Shown: in pieces, positions 18,259-27,207 of the stretch | How positions within the stretch are numbered: position 1 is the first letter of the stretch | Layout: each line of letters opens with the position of its first letter | DNA from: Polaribacter sp. Hel1_85 | GTDB lineage: Bacteria; Bacteroidota; Bacteroidia; Flavobacteriales; Flavobacteriaceae | DNA length: 64,000 nt | NCBI RefSeq assembly: GCF_000766795.1 | Contig: NZ_JPDS01000001.1 | Coordinates: 1,369,001-1,433,000, forward strand | Direction: 5' to 3' | Made by a program: the position numbers and the translations under genes | The notes under the pieces: generated by a model | Seen by the model: only the letters and a program-made list of their open reading frames with translations | Told to the model about the DNA's origin: nothing | The model's database searches: none

Positions 18259-19815
18259 ATGGTTAAAGAAATTCAGCTTCGTGTAAATTTAATAGAAGAA
18301 CGTAAAGAAAATACACTTTTATACAAAGCTTCTAAGCAATTAGGAGTTGATATAAGTGAAATTTCTGCCGTAAAAGTGTTGCGTAAATCTATTGATGCTC
18401 GTAAAAAAGACATCATTTTTAATTATAAAGTTGCTGTTTATATTAATGAAGAAGTTCCAGAGAAATCTGATTATATTTTTGAATATAAAGACGTTTCTAA
18501 AGCGAAAGAAGTTCATATTGTTGGTTTTGGTCCTGCAGGAATGTATGCTGCATTGCGTTGTATAGAATTAGGTTACAAACCAATTGTTTTAGAACGTGGT
18601 AAAAATGTACAAGATAGAAGACGAGACTTAAAAGCCATAAATCAAGATCATTTTGTAAACGAAGATTCTAATTATTGTTTTGGAGAAGGTGGTGCTGGTA
18701 CGTATTCTGATGGAAAATTATATACCAGAAGTTTAAAACGTGGAGATGTTAGAAGAATTTTTGAAAACCTTGTTTTTCATGGAGCTACAGAACAAATTTT
18801 GATTGATGCGCATCCTCATATTGGAACTAATAAATTGCCAAAAATCATTCAGAATATTCGTGAAAATATTTTAAAATTTGGTGGCGAAGTTCATTTTGAA
18901 ACTAGAGTTACAGATTTTATCGTAAAAAACAATAAACTACAAGCTATTCAATTGCAAAACGGACAAGAAATGTCTGTAAATTCTGTAATTTTAGCTACGG
19001 GTCATTCCGCAAGAGATATTTATGAATTGTTAGATAAAAAAGAAATTGCATTAAAAGCTAAGTCTTTTGCAATGGGCGTTCGTGTAGAACATCCACAAGA
19101 AATTATAGATCAAATTCAATATCATTGTTCTGGAGAAAGAGATGAACTTTTACCTGCAGCTGCCTACAGTTTGGTTCATCAGGTAAATAACAGAGGTGTC
19201 TATTCTTTTTGTATGTGTCCTGGTGGATTTATTGTACCTGCTGCTACTGCAAATGGAGAAGTTGTTGTAAACGGAATGTCGCCAAGTAAAAGGAACAACA
19301 AATTTGCTAATTCTGGAATTGTTGTTGAATTAGATATTGATAAAGATTTTAAAAAGTACGAACATTTAGGTGCTTTAAAAGGTTTACAGTTTCAAAAAGA
19401 CTTAGAAAAAATTGCTTTTTATGCTGGCGGAAGAACACAAACTGCACCTGCACAAAGATTGGTAGATTTTGTTGATGGAAAATTATCTACAGATTTAAAT
19501 GATTGTTCTTATCAACCAGGATTAAAATCGGCTCCTTTACATTCTCTTTTACCAAAAATTATTGGTGGTAGGTTACGAAAAGGTTTTGCTGCATTCGGAC
19601 AAAAAATGCATGGTTATCATACCAATGAAGCCAATATTATTGGTGTAGAATCTAGAACTTCGTCTCCCGTAAATATTCCAAGAAAAGAAAATTTAGAGCA
19701 TACAGAAATTGAAGGTTTGTTTCCTTGTGGAGAAGGTGGTGGTTATGCCGGTGGTATTGTTTCTGCTGCTATGGATGGAGAAAGGTGTGCTGAAGCTGCC
19801 ATTGCAAAATTTTAA
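18259..19815 (+). CDS. FAD-dependent oxidoreductase (COG2509-like)
   Basis: A 518-residue protein. A short N-terminal domain (about 1-85) is followed by the dinucleotide-binding VGFGPAGMYAALRC (about 88-101). Next come CFGEGGAGTYSDGKLYTR and a C-terminal FAD-binding segment, FPCGEGGGYAGGIVSAAMDG. This matches the large 'FAD-dependent dehydrogenase' group of unknown substrate. TATTTTTG ends close to the ATG and resembles a -7 box, so the leader would be very short. The following gene starts 58 bases on. Confidence 0.85.
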   Translation: MVKEIQLRVNLIEERKENTLLYKASKQLGVDISEISAVKVLRKSIDARKKDIIFNYKVAVYINEEVPEKSDYIFEYKDVSKAKEVHIVGFGPAGMYAALRCIELGYKPIVLERGKNVQDRRRDLKAINQDHFVNEDSNYCFGEGGAGTYSDGKLYTRSLKRGDVRRIFENLVFHGATEQILIDAHPHIGTNKLPKIIQNIRENILKFGGEVHFETRVTDFIVKNNKLQAIQLQNGQEMSVNSVILATGHSARDIYELLDKKEIALKAKSFAMGVRVEHPQEIIDQIQYHCSGERDELLPAAAYSLVHQVNNRGVYSFCMCPGGFIVPAATANGEVVVNGMSPSKRNNKFANSGIVVELDIDKDFKKYEHLGALKGLQFQKDLEKIAFYAGGRTQTAPAQRLVDFVDGKLSTDLNDCSYQPGLKSAPLHSLLPKIIGGRLRKGFAAFGQKMHGYHTNEANIIGVESRTSSPVNIPRKENLEHTEIEGLFPCGEGGGYAGGIVSAAMDGERCAEAAIAKF

Positions 19816-19873
19816 AACATTTTTGAGATAATTCAATTAGTTATACTAATTTTACTACTATTAAATACAATAG

Positions 19874-20314
19874 ATGAAACTAACCATTGGTAGAATCGAT
19901 AAAGCAGATTTTCCAGAATTAATTCTAGAAGATATTGATGTAAAAATAGATTCTGGAGCTTACACATCTTCTATTCATTGTTCGAATATTGAAGAAATAT
20001 CAACTAATAATGAAAGTTTTATAAGATTTAAATTATTAGACCCAGAACATGATTTTTACAACAATAAAGAGTTTACTTTTAAAAAATATTCTTCAAAATT
20101 AGTAAAAAGCTCAAATGGAATTTCGGAAAAAAGGTTTCTAATAGCAACTGAAATTGAAATTTTTAATACTAATTTTCCAATTCATTTAACTTTAAGTGAA
20201 CGAAAAGACATGAAATTTCCTATTTTGCTAGGAAGAAAATTTTTAAACAAAAAATTTGTGATAGATACTGCAAAAAAAGATTTATCATATAAATTAAAAA
20301 ACAAAATCAAATGA
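19874..20314 (+). CDS. RimK/LysX-associated retropepsin-like 'ATP-dependent zinc protease'
   Basis: A 146-residue soluble protein of the family often found next to RimK. The aspartic-protease-like start [14 protein letters not shown] holds the Asp-Ser-Gly motif, and [19 protein letters not shown] matches the C-terminal half of a retropepsin fold, so the traditional zinc-protease name may mislead. It probably acts on RimK-modified or related peptides; that is inference from its linkage. Its stop overlaps the RimK start by 4 bases. Confidence 0.85.
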   Translation: MKLTIGRIDKADFPELILEDIDVKIDSGAYTSSIHCSNIEEISTNNESFIRFKLLDPEHDFYNNKEFTFKKYSSKLVKSSNGISEKRFLIATEIEIFNTNFPIHLTLSERKDMKFPILLGRKFLNKKFVIDTAKKDLSYKLKNKIK

Positions 20315-21186
20315 GAATTGTAATTCTTTCTAGAAACCCTAACTTATACTCTACAAAAAGATTGGTTGAGGCTGCAAAAAAAAGAAAACACGAAATAATT
20401 GTAGTAGATCATTTAAAGTGTAATATCGAAATTGAAAAAAAATCACCAAAAATATATTACAAAGGTGAATATTTAGACAATATTGATGCCATCATTCCAA
20501 GAATTGGTGCTTCCGTAACATTTTATGGAACCGCGGTAATTCGTCAATTTGAAATGATGAAAGTTTTTACATCTGTTAGTTCAATTGCCTTAACAAGATC
20601 TAGAGATAAATTAAGCAGTTTACAAATTTTAGCAAGAGCTGGTGTTGGTTTGCCTAAAACTGTTTTTACAAACTACACAAAAGATGTAGAACACGTTGTT
20701 GAATCTGTTGGTGGTGCTCCTTTAGTTTTAAAATTACTAGAAGGTACCCAAGGTTTAGGAGTTGTTTTAGCAGAAACTAAAAATGCAGCTACTTCTGTTT
20801 TAGAAGCTTTTAATGGTTTAGGTGCTAGAGTTATTGCGCAAGAATTTATTAAAGAAGCAGGTGGGGCAGATATTAGAGCTTTTGTTGTTGATGGGAAAGT
20901 AATTGGTGCCATGAAACGTCAAGGAAAAGAAGGAGAGTTTCGTTCTAATTTACACAGAGGCGGAAATGCAACCGTTATAGAATTAACTGACGAAGAAGAA
21001 AAAACAGCTTTAAAAGCTACCAAAGCTTTAGGTTTAGGAGTTGCAGGTGTAGATATGCTGCAATCTTCTAAAGGACCTTTGGTTTTAGAAGTAAATTCTT
21101 CTCCTGGTTTAGAAGGAATTGAAACTGCTACTGGAAAAGATATTGCTAAAGAAATTATACGTTATTTAGAAATTCATGTCGAGTAA
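20311..21186 (+). CDS. rimK: RimK-type ATP-grasp glutamate ligase
   Basis: A 291-residue ATP-grasp ligase. RimK adds glutamate residues to the C-terminus of ribosomal protein S6. Visible features are the N-terminal [20 protein letters not shown], the ATP-grasp core [11 protein letters not shown] and [20 protein letters not shown], and the C-terminal metal-binding [15 protein letters not shown]. The length is typical. Coupled starts on both sides link it to the protease-like gene and the AstE-like gene. Other ligases of this family make different poly-Glu products, so the target is not certain. Confidence 0.93.
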   Translation: MRIVILSRNPNLYSTKRLVEAAKKRKHEIIVVDHLKCNIEIEKKSPKIYYKGEYLDNIDAIIPRIGASVTFYGTAVIRQFEMMKVFTSVSSIALTRSRDKLSSLQILARAGVGLPKTVFTNYTKDVEHVVESVGGAPLVLKLLEGTQGLGVVLAETKNAATSVLEAFNGLGARVIAQEFIKEAGGADIRAFVVDGKVIGAMKRQGKEGEFRSNLHRGGNATVIELTDEEEKTALKATKALGLGVAGVDMLQSSKGPLVLEVNSSPGLEGIETATGKDIAKEIIRYLEIHVE

Positions 21187-22126
21187 ACCTTTTATTATTT
21201 TAGGAAAAGAAATTCCTGAAGGAAAACGTACTGTTTTAGATTTAGAAGTTGCAAAATTACACACCAGAACTACTGTAAAAGTTCCTGTTATTATAGAACG
21301 TTCTAAAAACCCAGGACCTGTTGTGTTATTATTGGCAGGTATTCATGGAGATGAAACAAATGGCGTTGGAATTATTAGAGAAATTATTTCACAGAAAATA
21401 AATGTACCCACTAACGGAACAATTATTTGTATTCCTGTTTTTAATATTTTTGGATATTTAATACAAACTAGAGAGTTTCCTGATGGACGTGATTTAAACA
21501 GAATGTTTCCAGGCTCTGTAAATGGTTCTTTAGCTAGTCAGTTTGCTAATCAATTTACAAAAGAAATTGCACCTTATGTAGATTATGTTATCGATTTTCA
21601 TACTGGTGGTGGAGATAGAGATAATATTGCACAAATAAGATGTAGCAATGATGATGAAAAAGCATTAGAATTAGCAAAAGTTTTTAATCCTCCAATGATT
21701 GTTTTTTCTGAAAACATAAAAAAATCTTTAAGAGAAACTTTGCATAAAATGGGGAAAACTATTTTATTATTTGAAGGTGGAAAATCGAATGAATTAAACC
21801 CAACAATTATTAACGAGGGTGTAAACGGAACAAAGAATGTTTTAATTCGTTTGGGCTTAATTGAAGGAGAAATTACCGTAAAAGAAACTCCTATTTTTGT
21901 AAATAAAGCCAAATGGTTAAGAGCTTCTCATTCTGGAATGTTTAAAGTAATGGCTATAAATGGAAGTTTTGTTAAGAAAAAAGAAGTTTTAGGTATTATT
22001 CAAGATCCTTTTGGTGATTTTAAAAAAATAGTTTACGCTCCTTTTGATGGACACATCTTTTGTATAAACAAAACTCCTATTGTAAATAAAGGCGAAGCCT
22101 TATTTCATATAAGTATCGATGAATAA
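21176..22126 (+). CDS. Succinylglutamate desuccinylase/aspartoacylase-family metalloenzyme
   Basis: A 316-residue enzyme of the AstE/AspA family (M14-like). The zinc ligands are seen in GIHGDETNG (about 55-63, HxxE) and DFHTGG (about 140), and the C-terminal domain is a small beta barrel. Members remove an acyl group from N-acylated amino acids. Its gene overlaps rimK by 11 bases, and this trio is recurrent, which suggests the enzyme works on glutamate-modified products made by RimK; that is inference. Confidence 0.87.
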   Translation: MSSKPFIILGKEIPEGKRTVLDLEVAKLHTRTTVKVPVIIERSKNPGPVVLLLAGIHGDETNGVGIIREIISQKINVPTNGTIICIPVFNIFGYLIQTREFPDGRDLNRMFPGSVNGSLASQFANQFTKEIAPYVDYVIDFHTGGGDRDNIAQIRCSNDDEKALELAKVFNPPMIVFSENIKKSLRETLHKMGKTILLFEGGKSNELNPTIINEGVNGTKNVLIRLGLIEGEITVKETPIFVNKAKWLRASHSGMFKVMAINGSFVKKKEVLGIIQDPFGDFKKIVYAPFDGHIFCINKTPIVNKGEALFHISIDE

Positions 22127-22144
22127 TATTTAATTAAAAATGCT

Positions 22145-23581
22145 ATGAAAAAAATTATTTTAATTACAATTCTAATTCTATACAACAGTTTAAATGCTCA
22201 AGATATTAGTTGGAGAGTAAAAGCCAAAGGACATAACCCAAACCCAAAGAATGAATTATCTAAGTATTTTAAAAAAGAGATTCCTAAAAAACTTTTAAAT
22301 AAAGCAGGATATCAAAGAGGTAAAAACAATATAATATTATCTTTTAAGATCAATACCGAAAATATACCATACAATATAAACGTTTCTACTTTTGGCTCTA
22401 ATGAATTGTATAATAAGCTAAAAACAGCTTTTAAAAAATATCCTTTAGAAAAACTAAACTTAAATGAGTTAGACAAAAAAAACAGGTATTCTTTACAAAT
22501 TATAACTAAGAAAGGAAATAAAAATATTTTTAATTGTAGTACAAAAGTAATGGTAGAAACACCTGCTATTTGTGAAAATTGTAAGGATTTACAGAACTTT
22601 GAAGATTTAGAAAAATGTTTGAATATAGAAGTAAAAAAACATTTCTATAATACTTTTAATAGTTCTAAAATTACGGAAGATGAAACCAATATATTTTTCC
22701 AATATTATATAAAACCTGATGGTAGTATTGGTCTAAAAACAACTAAAAAAGTATCAAAATATCTTGATGAAATAAAAAGGAGTCTTTCAACTTTTTCTGG
22801 CATTATAACTCCTAGTTATTTTAATAATGTTTTAAATAAACCTTTTTATAGTTTATCTATTCCTTTTAAAAAAGGTGAAAAATTCATTTATGAAGATTCT
22901 CAAATAAAATTTAATTTATTTTCTAAACCAACCATAGACAACGATTTTTCTAATTATTTAGCAGAGAAATTAACAAAAGAAGATATAAACAAAGCTAGAT
23001 TAAATAGAATTAATCATAGCCTTAGAATTAATTTTGAATTAGATAAAGACTATAATCCTTTTAATATTACAACAAATTCTAGATCATATCAATTAGAAAA
23101 AGAAATTATTAATGCTTTTATAGATTATCCTATAGAAAAGTTGAATTTTTTTAATAGAAAGAAATTTAACCGTTATAACTTACAAATACTTTCTTTTAAA
23201 GATAACCAATCAGTAATTAACACAAGTACTAAAGTTTCATATATAAGAGCTCCTATTTTTCCTGGTTGTGAAAATTCGAGCAGTATAAAGGATTTAAAAA
23301 AATGTTTTAGCTTAGGTGTTCAAAAACATTTTATGCAAAAATTTGATGCTGATTTACCAAAAAAACTTGGTTTATCTAAAGGTAGAAAAAGAGTTTTTAT
23401 AGGTTTTAAAATTGATAAATCAGGGGAGATTGTTGACATAAAGGTGAAAGCTCCTCACATTGTTATAAAAAACGAAGTAATAAAAGTGATGGAACAATTA
23501 CCTAAGGTTATTGCTGGTGTACAAATTGGGAAAAATGTAAATATTAAATATAGCATTCCTTTTACATTAATAATAGACTAA
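22145..23581 (+). CDS. Secreted protein with duplicated TonB-C-like modules
   Basis: A 478-residue protein with a signal peptide (MKKIILITILILYNSLNAQ). The body is an internal duplication. In the first copy (about 30-250), NIILSFKINTENIPYNINV...YPLEKLNLNELDKKNRYSLQI...NCSTKV matches the second copy (about 265-478), SLRINFELDKDYNPFNITT...YPIEKLNFFNRKKFNRYNLQI...NTSTKV. Each copy ends in a Cys-containing stretch (LEKCLNIEVKKHF / LKKCFSLGVQKHF) followed by a TonB C-terminal-like fold; the last is VFIGFKIDKSGEIVDIKVKAP. There is no TM anchor or Pro-rich linker, so it is not a standard TonB. It starts 18 bases after the AstE-like gene. Confidence 0.6.
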   Translation: MKKIILITILILYNSLNAQDISWRVKAKGHNPNPKNELSKYFKKEIPKKLLNKAGYQRGKNNIILSFKINTENIPYNINVSTFGSNELYNKLKTAFKKYPLEKLNLNELDKKNRYSLQIITKKGNKNIFNCSTKVMVETPAICENCKDLQNFEDLEKCLNIEVKKHFYNTFNSSKITEDETNIFFQYYIKPDGSIGLKTTKKVSKYLDEIKRSLSTFSGIITPSYFNNVLNKPFYSLSIPFKKGEKFIYEDSQIKFNLFSKPTIDNDFSNYLAEKLTKEDINKARLNRINHSLRINFELDKDYNPFNITTNSRSYQLEKEIINAFIDYPIEKLNFFNRKKFNRYNLQILSFKDNQSVINTSTKVSYIRAPIFPGCENSSSIKDLKKCFSLGVQKHFMQKFDADLPKKLGLSKGRKRVFIGFKIDKSGEIVDIKVKAPHIVIKNEVIKVMEQLPKVIAGVQIGKNVNIKYSIPFTLIID

Positions 23582-23620
23582 TAAATATCTATTTTTATAA
23601 AAAACAGTTGTTTATCCTTT

Positions 23621-23733
23621 TTGATTTTCATGGCTAAAAAGCCTAACTTCGCTAACGCCGTTTATAAGTCACTTGTGCTGAACTTGATTCAGTATTAAAA
23701 CGGCATCATAATAATCTTAAGTTGTGTAACATT
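23621..23733. repeat. Palindromic cassette-boundary element A1
   Basis: It shares the 19-mer CCTAACTTCGCTAACGCCG (23642-23660) plus TTATAAGTCA with element A2 at 30342. The inverted arms GCCGTTT and AAACGGC enclose a small nested hairpin (CTGAACTTGATTCAG) that is absent from A2. It ends in GTTGTGTAAC (23721-23730), the complement of the GTTACACAAC at the far side of the next gene. Confidence 0.7.
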
Positions 23734-24228
23734 TGAAAAACAAACATTTGACTGAATTTCATAAGCTGTCCGGATTAATAACAAAACAAATGATTTTATT
23801 TCCAAAAGGGAATAAAGTAATCATTGAAAATTATGAAAATTGGACTTTAGAAATTGACTCAAATTGGAACTCTAAACATATTGACCTTACTATAAAATTT
23901 CGGAAACCCAATCTTTACAATGAATTCACTGATTGTATTATAAAAAAATGCTTCTTTAATAAGTTTAATTGCTCGATATGATAATTATAACTTATCTGGA
24001 AAGGCGAGCGAAATTTCGAATTTTCTACTGACAAGTCAATTATCACTCAACTTGTTAAAAAGTAGAAAAGCAGGTTTTGAATTAAATGGAAAATATCTGA
24101 TTTATAATTGTAGAGTTGGTCGTCGAGATAAAAATAGTTTGTCGAATATTTTTATTCTGATTGAAAAATTGATTGAGGAAATTGATAAACTGACTGATAA
24201 AAAAAACGTTACACAACAAAGTATATAA
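23733..24228 (+). pseudogene. Cassette-borne unknown protein with a frameshift
   Basis: The first 82 codons (to 23981) run into a stop, but another frame continues directly to a TAA at 24226-24228. Deleting one A from the A7 run in TATAAAAAAATGC restores a continuous protein of about 165 residues (…CIIKNASLISLIARYDNYNLS…). The total length is 3n+1. The protein is a soluble alpha/beta unknown. The start is weak: TTG at 23733 or ATG at 23790. Its restored C-terminus NVTQQSI and its stop codon lie inside the flanking palindrome, as seen also in the BRCT cassette. No family was recognised. Confidence 0.6.
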
Positions 24229-24341
24229 AAAATTGCTATTTTGTGCTTAACCAATGTTAGTTGCTTTGTTTGCTAGCACCTGATTTTCCTTCAGAAAATC
24301 CTCGCACACAAACACAACTAATCTTATACATAAACGTTAAC
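24207..24341. repeat. Large imperfect palindrome B1 (cassette boundary)
   Basis: The left end is CGTTACACAACAAAGTATATA and the right end is TTATACATAAACGTTAACG. The reverse complement of the right half matches the left half loosely (GTATATAAAAAATTGCTATTTTG-type against GTATAAGATTAGTTGTGTTTG-type). The right flank CGTTAACGAATCTCAAAAAA is nearly identical to that of B3. Confidence 0.65.
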
Positions 24342-24355
24342 GAATCTCAAAAAAA

Positions 24356-24778
24356 CTACCCAACCCTTTTTAAAGTTTCTTGCTCTATAAAATGTTTAGC
24401 AATCACTTTTGGTGGTGTTAGCGTTTGCCAAGTAGTATAATCGAACCAAAATAATTCTCTTATTACTTTAGTACTTAATTCTTCTTTGTCATTATAAAAA
24501 TAAACCTCTACGCTCATCTTTTGTTGACATAAGCCTATTTCTTTGCAAACTAATTCAACAGAAAAAGATTTTGTAAACATTAAGTTTTTAAAATGCTTAA
24601 TTTGATCGTTCCTTTTTTGCAAACCGACTTTTGAGCTGTTCATTTTTAAATTTGTAAATCCATTTACAAACAAAAAAGTTTCTACAATTTTAGATGCATA
24701 TTTTAAATATGCAGCATTTTGCATCACCATAAAATCGTTTACATCTTCTCCTTTTACTGTATAATTTCTTAGAAACAT
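24356..24778 (-). CDS. Hot-dog fold acyl-CoA thioesterase (4HBT-like)
   Basis: A 140-residue cytoplasmic protein. DVNDFMVMQNAAYLKYASKIVE near the N-terminus matches the active-site helix region of 4-hydroxybenzoyl-CoA thioesterase-like proteins (DxxxHxxxxxYlrY pattern), but with Gln-Asn in place of the usual His-Asn. The second half (FSVELVCKEIGLCQQKMSVEVYFYN) has the beta-strand pattern of the fold. Substrate is unknown. The change in the motif makes the catalytic call tentative. Cassette boundary B1 lies 14 bases beyond its stop. Confidence 0.65.
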   Translation of the reverse strand: MFLRNYTVKGEDVNDFMVMQNAAYLKYASKIVETFLFVNGFTNLKMNSSKVGLQKRNDQIKHFKNLMFTKSFSVELVCKEIGLCQQKMSVEVYFYNDKEELSTKVIRELFWFDYTTWQTLTPPKVIAKHFIEQETLKRVG

Positions 24779-24850
24779 AGCGTATGATTTAAATTAATTA
24801 TTTTTGTAAAACACCTAATAAAATTCATTCTTAATTTAAATGAAAATAAT

Positions 24851-25708
24851 TTAAAAAGTTCTAGAAAGATTGAATCCTAAATGAATGTCTCCACCAAAAA
24901 AATTACCTGTAGATTCTGTAATAAATCCTTTTTCTATCATGGTAATTGCATTCGATAAAATGATTTGAAAAACGTGTCCACCAGTTTCTATATCTACACC
25001 AAAAGCCAATGAATTTTTAGCATCAATAGATTCTAGTTTATTAAACTGCGGATAAAATTCTGCATTTAAAGAAACTCTTTTGTTCAATTTAACTCTAGTA
25101 CCAAAACCAAGTGCAAAAATATCATGTGGATCTGCATTTATAGCTGTTAAATTTCTATGAACATAGGTTGGTGTTATTTGAAAAGAAAGTGAAGAGTTTA
25201 CTTTTTTCGCAATTAAAACCTGTCCTACATAAAACAAACTTTCCGCAAAAGACCTTTCATTACCAGCAACTGCTTTCTGACTTTTAGCAGCAATACTTCC
25301 AAAAAGAGAAACTGCAAAAGGAAATGAATTTGTACCTTTTTTTTGTTTTAACAAACTGTATTTTAAGTAACCATCGTAAGTTTTCTCAAAACTACTTCTT
25401 CCTAAACCTGCTGTTAAATTATCTGTTAAACCATATTCAAAAGAAAAACGAATATTAGATTGATCTAAACCAAAAAACTCTTCAAAACCGGTGTTTACTC
25501 TACCAAATCTATGAGAAATTATAAATTCTAATTCCTTCTTTTTTCTATTTTCTATAGAATGGCCATTTACAATTCTAGTTCCCTTAAAAGTAGCGGTAAC
25601 AATGTTTTCTGTTTCTGGAGTTTCATTGTTTAAAACATCTAATAAATCTTGTGCAGAGAGTTGAATACTAAAAGTTAGTACAAAAATGATTGCTATAATT
25701 TTTTTCAT
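24851..25708 (-). CDS. DUF5777 beta-barrel outer-membrane protein (copy 1)
   Basis: A 285-residue protein with a signal peptide (MKKIIAIIFVLTFSIQLSAQ) and amphipathic strands. NGHSIENRKKKELEFIISHRFG is the family hallmark and has a clear counterpart in copy 2 (GHSIETRKKGALEISLYNRY). It is likely an outer-membrane barrel. It is the last gene of the operon cytochrome c - OB-fold - YceI - DUF5777, 3 bases after YceI. Confidence 0.8.
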   Translation of the reverse strand: MKKIIAIIFVLTFSIQLSAQDLLDVLNNETPETENIVTATFKGTRIVNGHSIENRKKKELEFIISHRFGRVNTGFEEFFGLDQSNIRFSFEYGLTDNLTAGLGRSSFEKTYDGYLKYSLLKQKKGTNSFPFAVSLFGSIAAKSQKAVAGNERSFAESLFYVGQVLIAKKVNSSLSFQITPTYVHRNLTAINADPHDIFALGFGTRVKLNKRVSLNAEFYPQFNKLESIDAKNSLAFGVDIETGGHVFQIILSNAITMIEKGFITESTGNFFGGDIHLGFNLSRTF

Positions 25709-25711
25709 CTT

Positions 25712-26257
25712 TTATTTCTTGTAAGGTTTGTGATTAAATTTAAAAGTAACTTTAATTTTTTTGGCAATATTTTTAGCAACTGCTCCAGGTATTTCAATAT
25801 CATAATCTGCCACTAATAAATTGAACTCACCTTTTACTAAAATGTTATCTTCATTTCTTGTAATATTTGCTGGTATTACAATTTCTTTGCTTTTACCATG
25901 AATCGTCATTGTACCTTTTACTTCTACTTTTGTTTCTGAATCTTTTATAGTATCAAAATTTAAAATATCACCTTTAAAAGTAGCTTTTGGAAATTTATCT
26001 GATTCTACATAATTCTCATTAAAATGCTCTTGCATTAATGCTTTTTTAAACATAAAAGATTTCATTAAAATAGCAATTGCCATTTTGCCAGAAGAAGCAT
26101 CTACAATACTCAATACTTGGTTATTGTCTGCTTTTATATCTTCCATTGGTGCAGAAGAGAAAAAAGTTACTGCACCATTTTTTGTTAAATATCGCTCTTG
26201 AGCATTGGTAGCATTTGCTAATAAAAAGCAAATTAGAATTGTATATATAGTTTTCAT
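25712..26257 (-). CDS. YceI family periplasmic lipid-binding protein (copy 1)
   Basis: A 181-residue protein with a signal peptide (cut after ATNA). The YceI lipocalin-like domain is visible as GAVTFFSSAPMEDIKADNNQV, ESDKFPKATFKGDIL and GTMTIHGKSKEIVIPANI. YceI proteins bind polyisoprenoids such as quinones in a barrel pocket. It is 10 bases downstream of the OB-fold gene. Copy 2 at 28887 aligns along its length (SYASMENIEAQNNQVLSI). Confidence 0.92.
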   Translation of the reverse strand: MKTIYTILICFLLANATNAQERYLTKNGAVTFFSSAPMEDIKADNNQVLSIVDASSGKMAIAILMKSFMFKKALMQEHFNENYVESDKFPKATFKGDILNFDTIKDSETKVEVKGTMTIHGKSKEIVIPANITRNEDNILVKGEFNLLVADYDIEIPGAVAKNIAKKIKVTFKFNHKPYKK

Positions 26258-26267
26258 TTTTTTTGTT

Positions 26268-26684
26268 TTAGTAAGTTATTTCACACTTTACAAGAATAAC
26301 ATCCATTAAATAACCTGTACAAATTCCTTTTACAGTAATGGTTTGTCCTTCTTTAAGTAAATTTATTTTTTGAGTAGCATTATCAGATAAATGACAAAGT
26401 ACACTTCCAAAATCATCATTGGTTTTTAATGTGATAATTCCTTTCTCTTTTTCAATTTTCACTTTAGAAATTACACCAGAAACTTCAATTATCTTATCTA
26501 AATAATTTGTATTTGCTATGCTTTCATCCGAAGAAAAATCGTTTATAATTTTATTTGCTGTAAGTGTAATATCAGATTTTGTATCCCCAACATTTACATG
26601 TGGTTTGTTATATATTTTATAAGCAACAAATGCGCCAATAATTCCGATAATTAAAATTGCAACAAGTATTTTCTTGGTTTTCAT
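26268..26684 (-). CDS. OB-fold (tRNA_anti-like) membrane-anchored protein (copy 1)
   Basis: A 138-residue protein with one N-terminal TM helix (about 7-24) and a periplasmic OB-fold domain: IIEVSGVISKVKIEKEKGIITL, then GQTITVKGICTGYLMDVILVKCEI. It matches the tRNA_anti-like family, which despite its name need not bind RNA. It lies 11 bases after the cytochrome gene. The two Cys near the C-terminus (GICTGY, VKCEI) are shared with copy 2 (GICKGF, LNCYI). Confidence 0.85.
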   Translation of the reverse strand: MKTKKILVAILIIGIIGAFVAYKIYNKPHVNVGDTKSDITLTANKIINDFSSDESIANTNYLDKIIEVSGVISKVKIEKEKGIITLKTNDDFGSVLCHLSDNATQKINLLKEGQTITVKGICTGYLMDVILVKCEITY

Positions 26685-26695
26685 GATATGAATTT

Positions 26696-27055
26696 TTAAT
26701 TATCTAAAGCACCTTCATCTACCCAATCTACAATACTTTTAATTTGTGCTGCTGTTAAAGTTCCTCCTTGAGGCATTCTTGAACTTGCAACTGCATCTTT
26801 TACTCTAGATGCGTTTGCACTAATTAAATCATAACTACTCAATTCTGGAGAGTTTGCACCTGCAGAATGACAACTAAGACATCTGGCATCTATAATTGGT
26901 TTTACATCATCTGCAAAAGACACTTTGTTTGCTGTTATTGGATCTTCACCTCCATCATCTATTAATTGCTCTTCTACATTAGAAATACAAGAAGCAAAAA
27001 AGATACTTATAGCAATTATTATAAACGTTGTTGTAAATTTTAGTTTGTTTTTCAT
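26696..27055 (-). CDS. Lipoprotein c-type cytochrome
   Basis: A 119-residue protein with a lipoprotein signal (FFASC, Cys23). The single haem-binding motif CLSCH is at 59-63, and the likely axial Met is in SSRMPQGG near residue 94. It presumably carries electrons at the periplasmic side of a membrane. It heads the operon with OB-fold, YceI and DUF5777; the second copy of this operon lacks it. Promoter-proximal repeats lie at 27084-27116. Confidence 0.9.
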   Translation of the reverse strand: MKNKLKFTTTFIIIAISIFFASCISNVEEQLIDDGGEDPITANKVSFADDVKPIIDARCLSCHSAGANSPELSSYDLISANASRVKDAVASSRMPQGGTLTAAQIKSIVDWVDEGALDN

Positions 27056-27083
27056 TTTTATGAGTTTTAAATTTTGATACCGT

Positions 27084-27116
27084 AAAGAAACTAAACAAAA
27101 GCATTTAGTAACTCAT
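27084..27116 (-). promoter_or_regulatory. Candidate LytTR operator for the cytochrome/YceI operon
   Basis: On the minus strand AGTTACT and AGTTTCT occur 21 bases apart start to start, the classic two-turn spacing of LytTR direct repeats. The second repeat lies within TTTAGTTTCTTT (27095-27084), a 12-mer that recurs upstream of the mirrored operon at 28422. The ATG is 28 bases further on. Confidence 0.5.
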
Positions 27117-27139
27117 TTACCTGTATGAGAGGGAAAAAA

Positions 27140-27156
27140 TTTCCTTAAAAAGGAAA
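27140..27156 (-). terminator. Intrinsic terminator after the LytTR gene
   Basis: The stem TTTCCTT/AAGGAAA has a three-base loop and T-rich flanks on both sides. It lies 52 bases beyond the stop of the LytTR gene, separating it from the cytochrome operon. Confidence 0.55.
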
Positions 27157-27207
27157 AAAAAGCATTGAATAATTACCTGTTTTCTGCTAATTTAGGTAAA
27201 AATCGAA

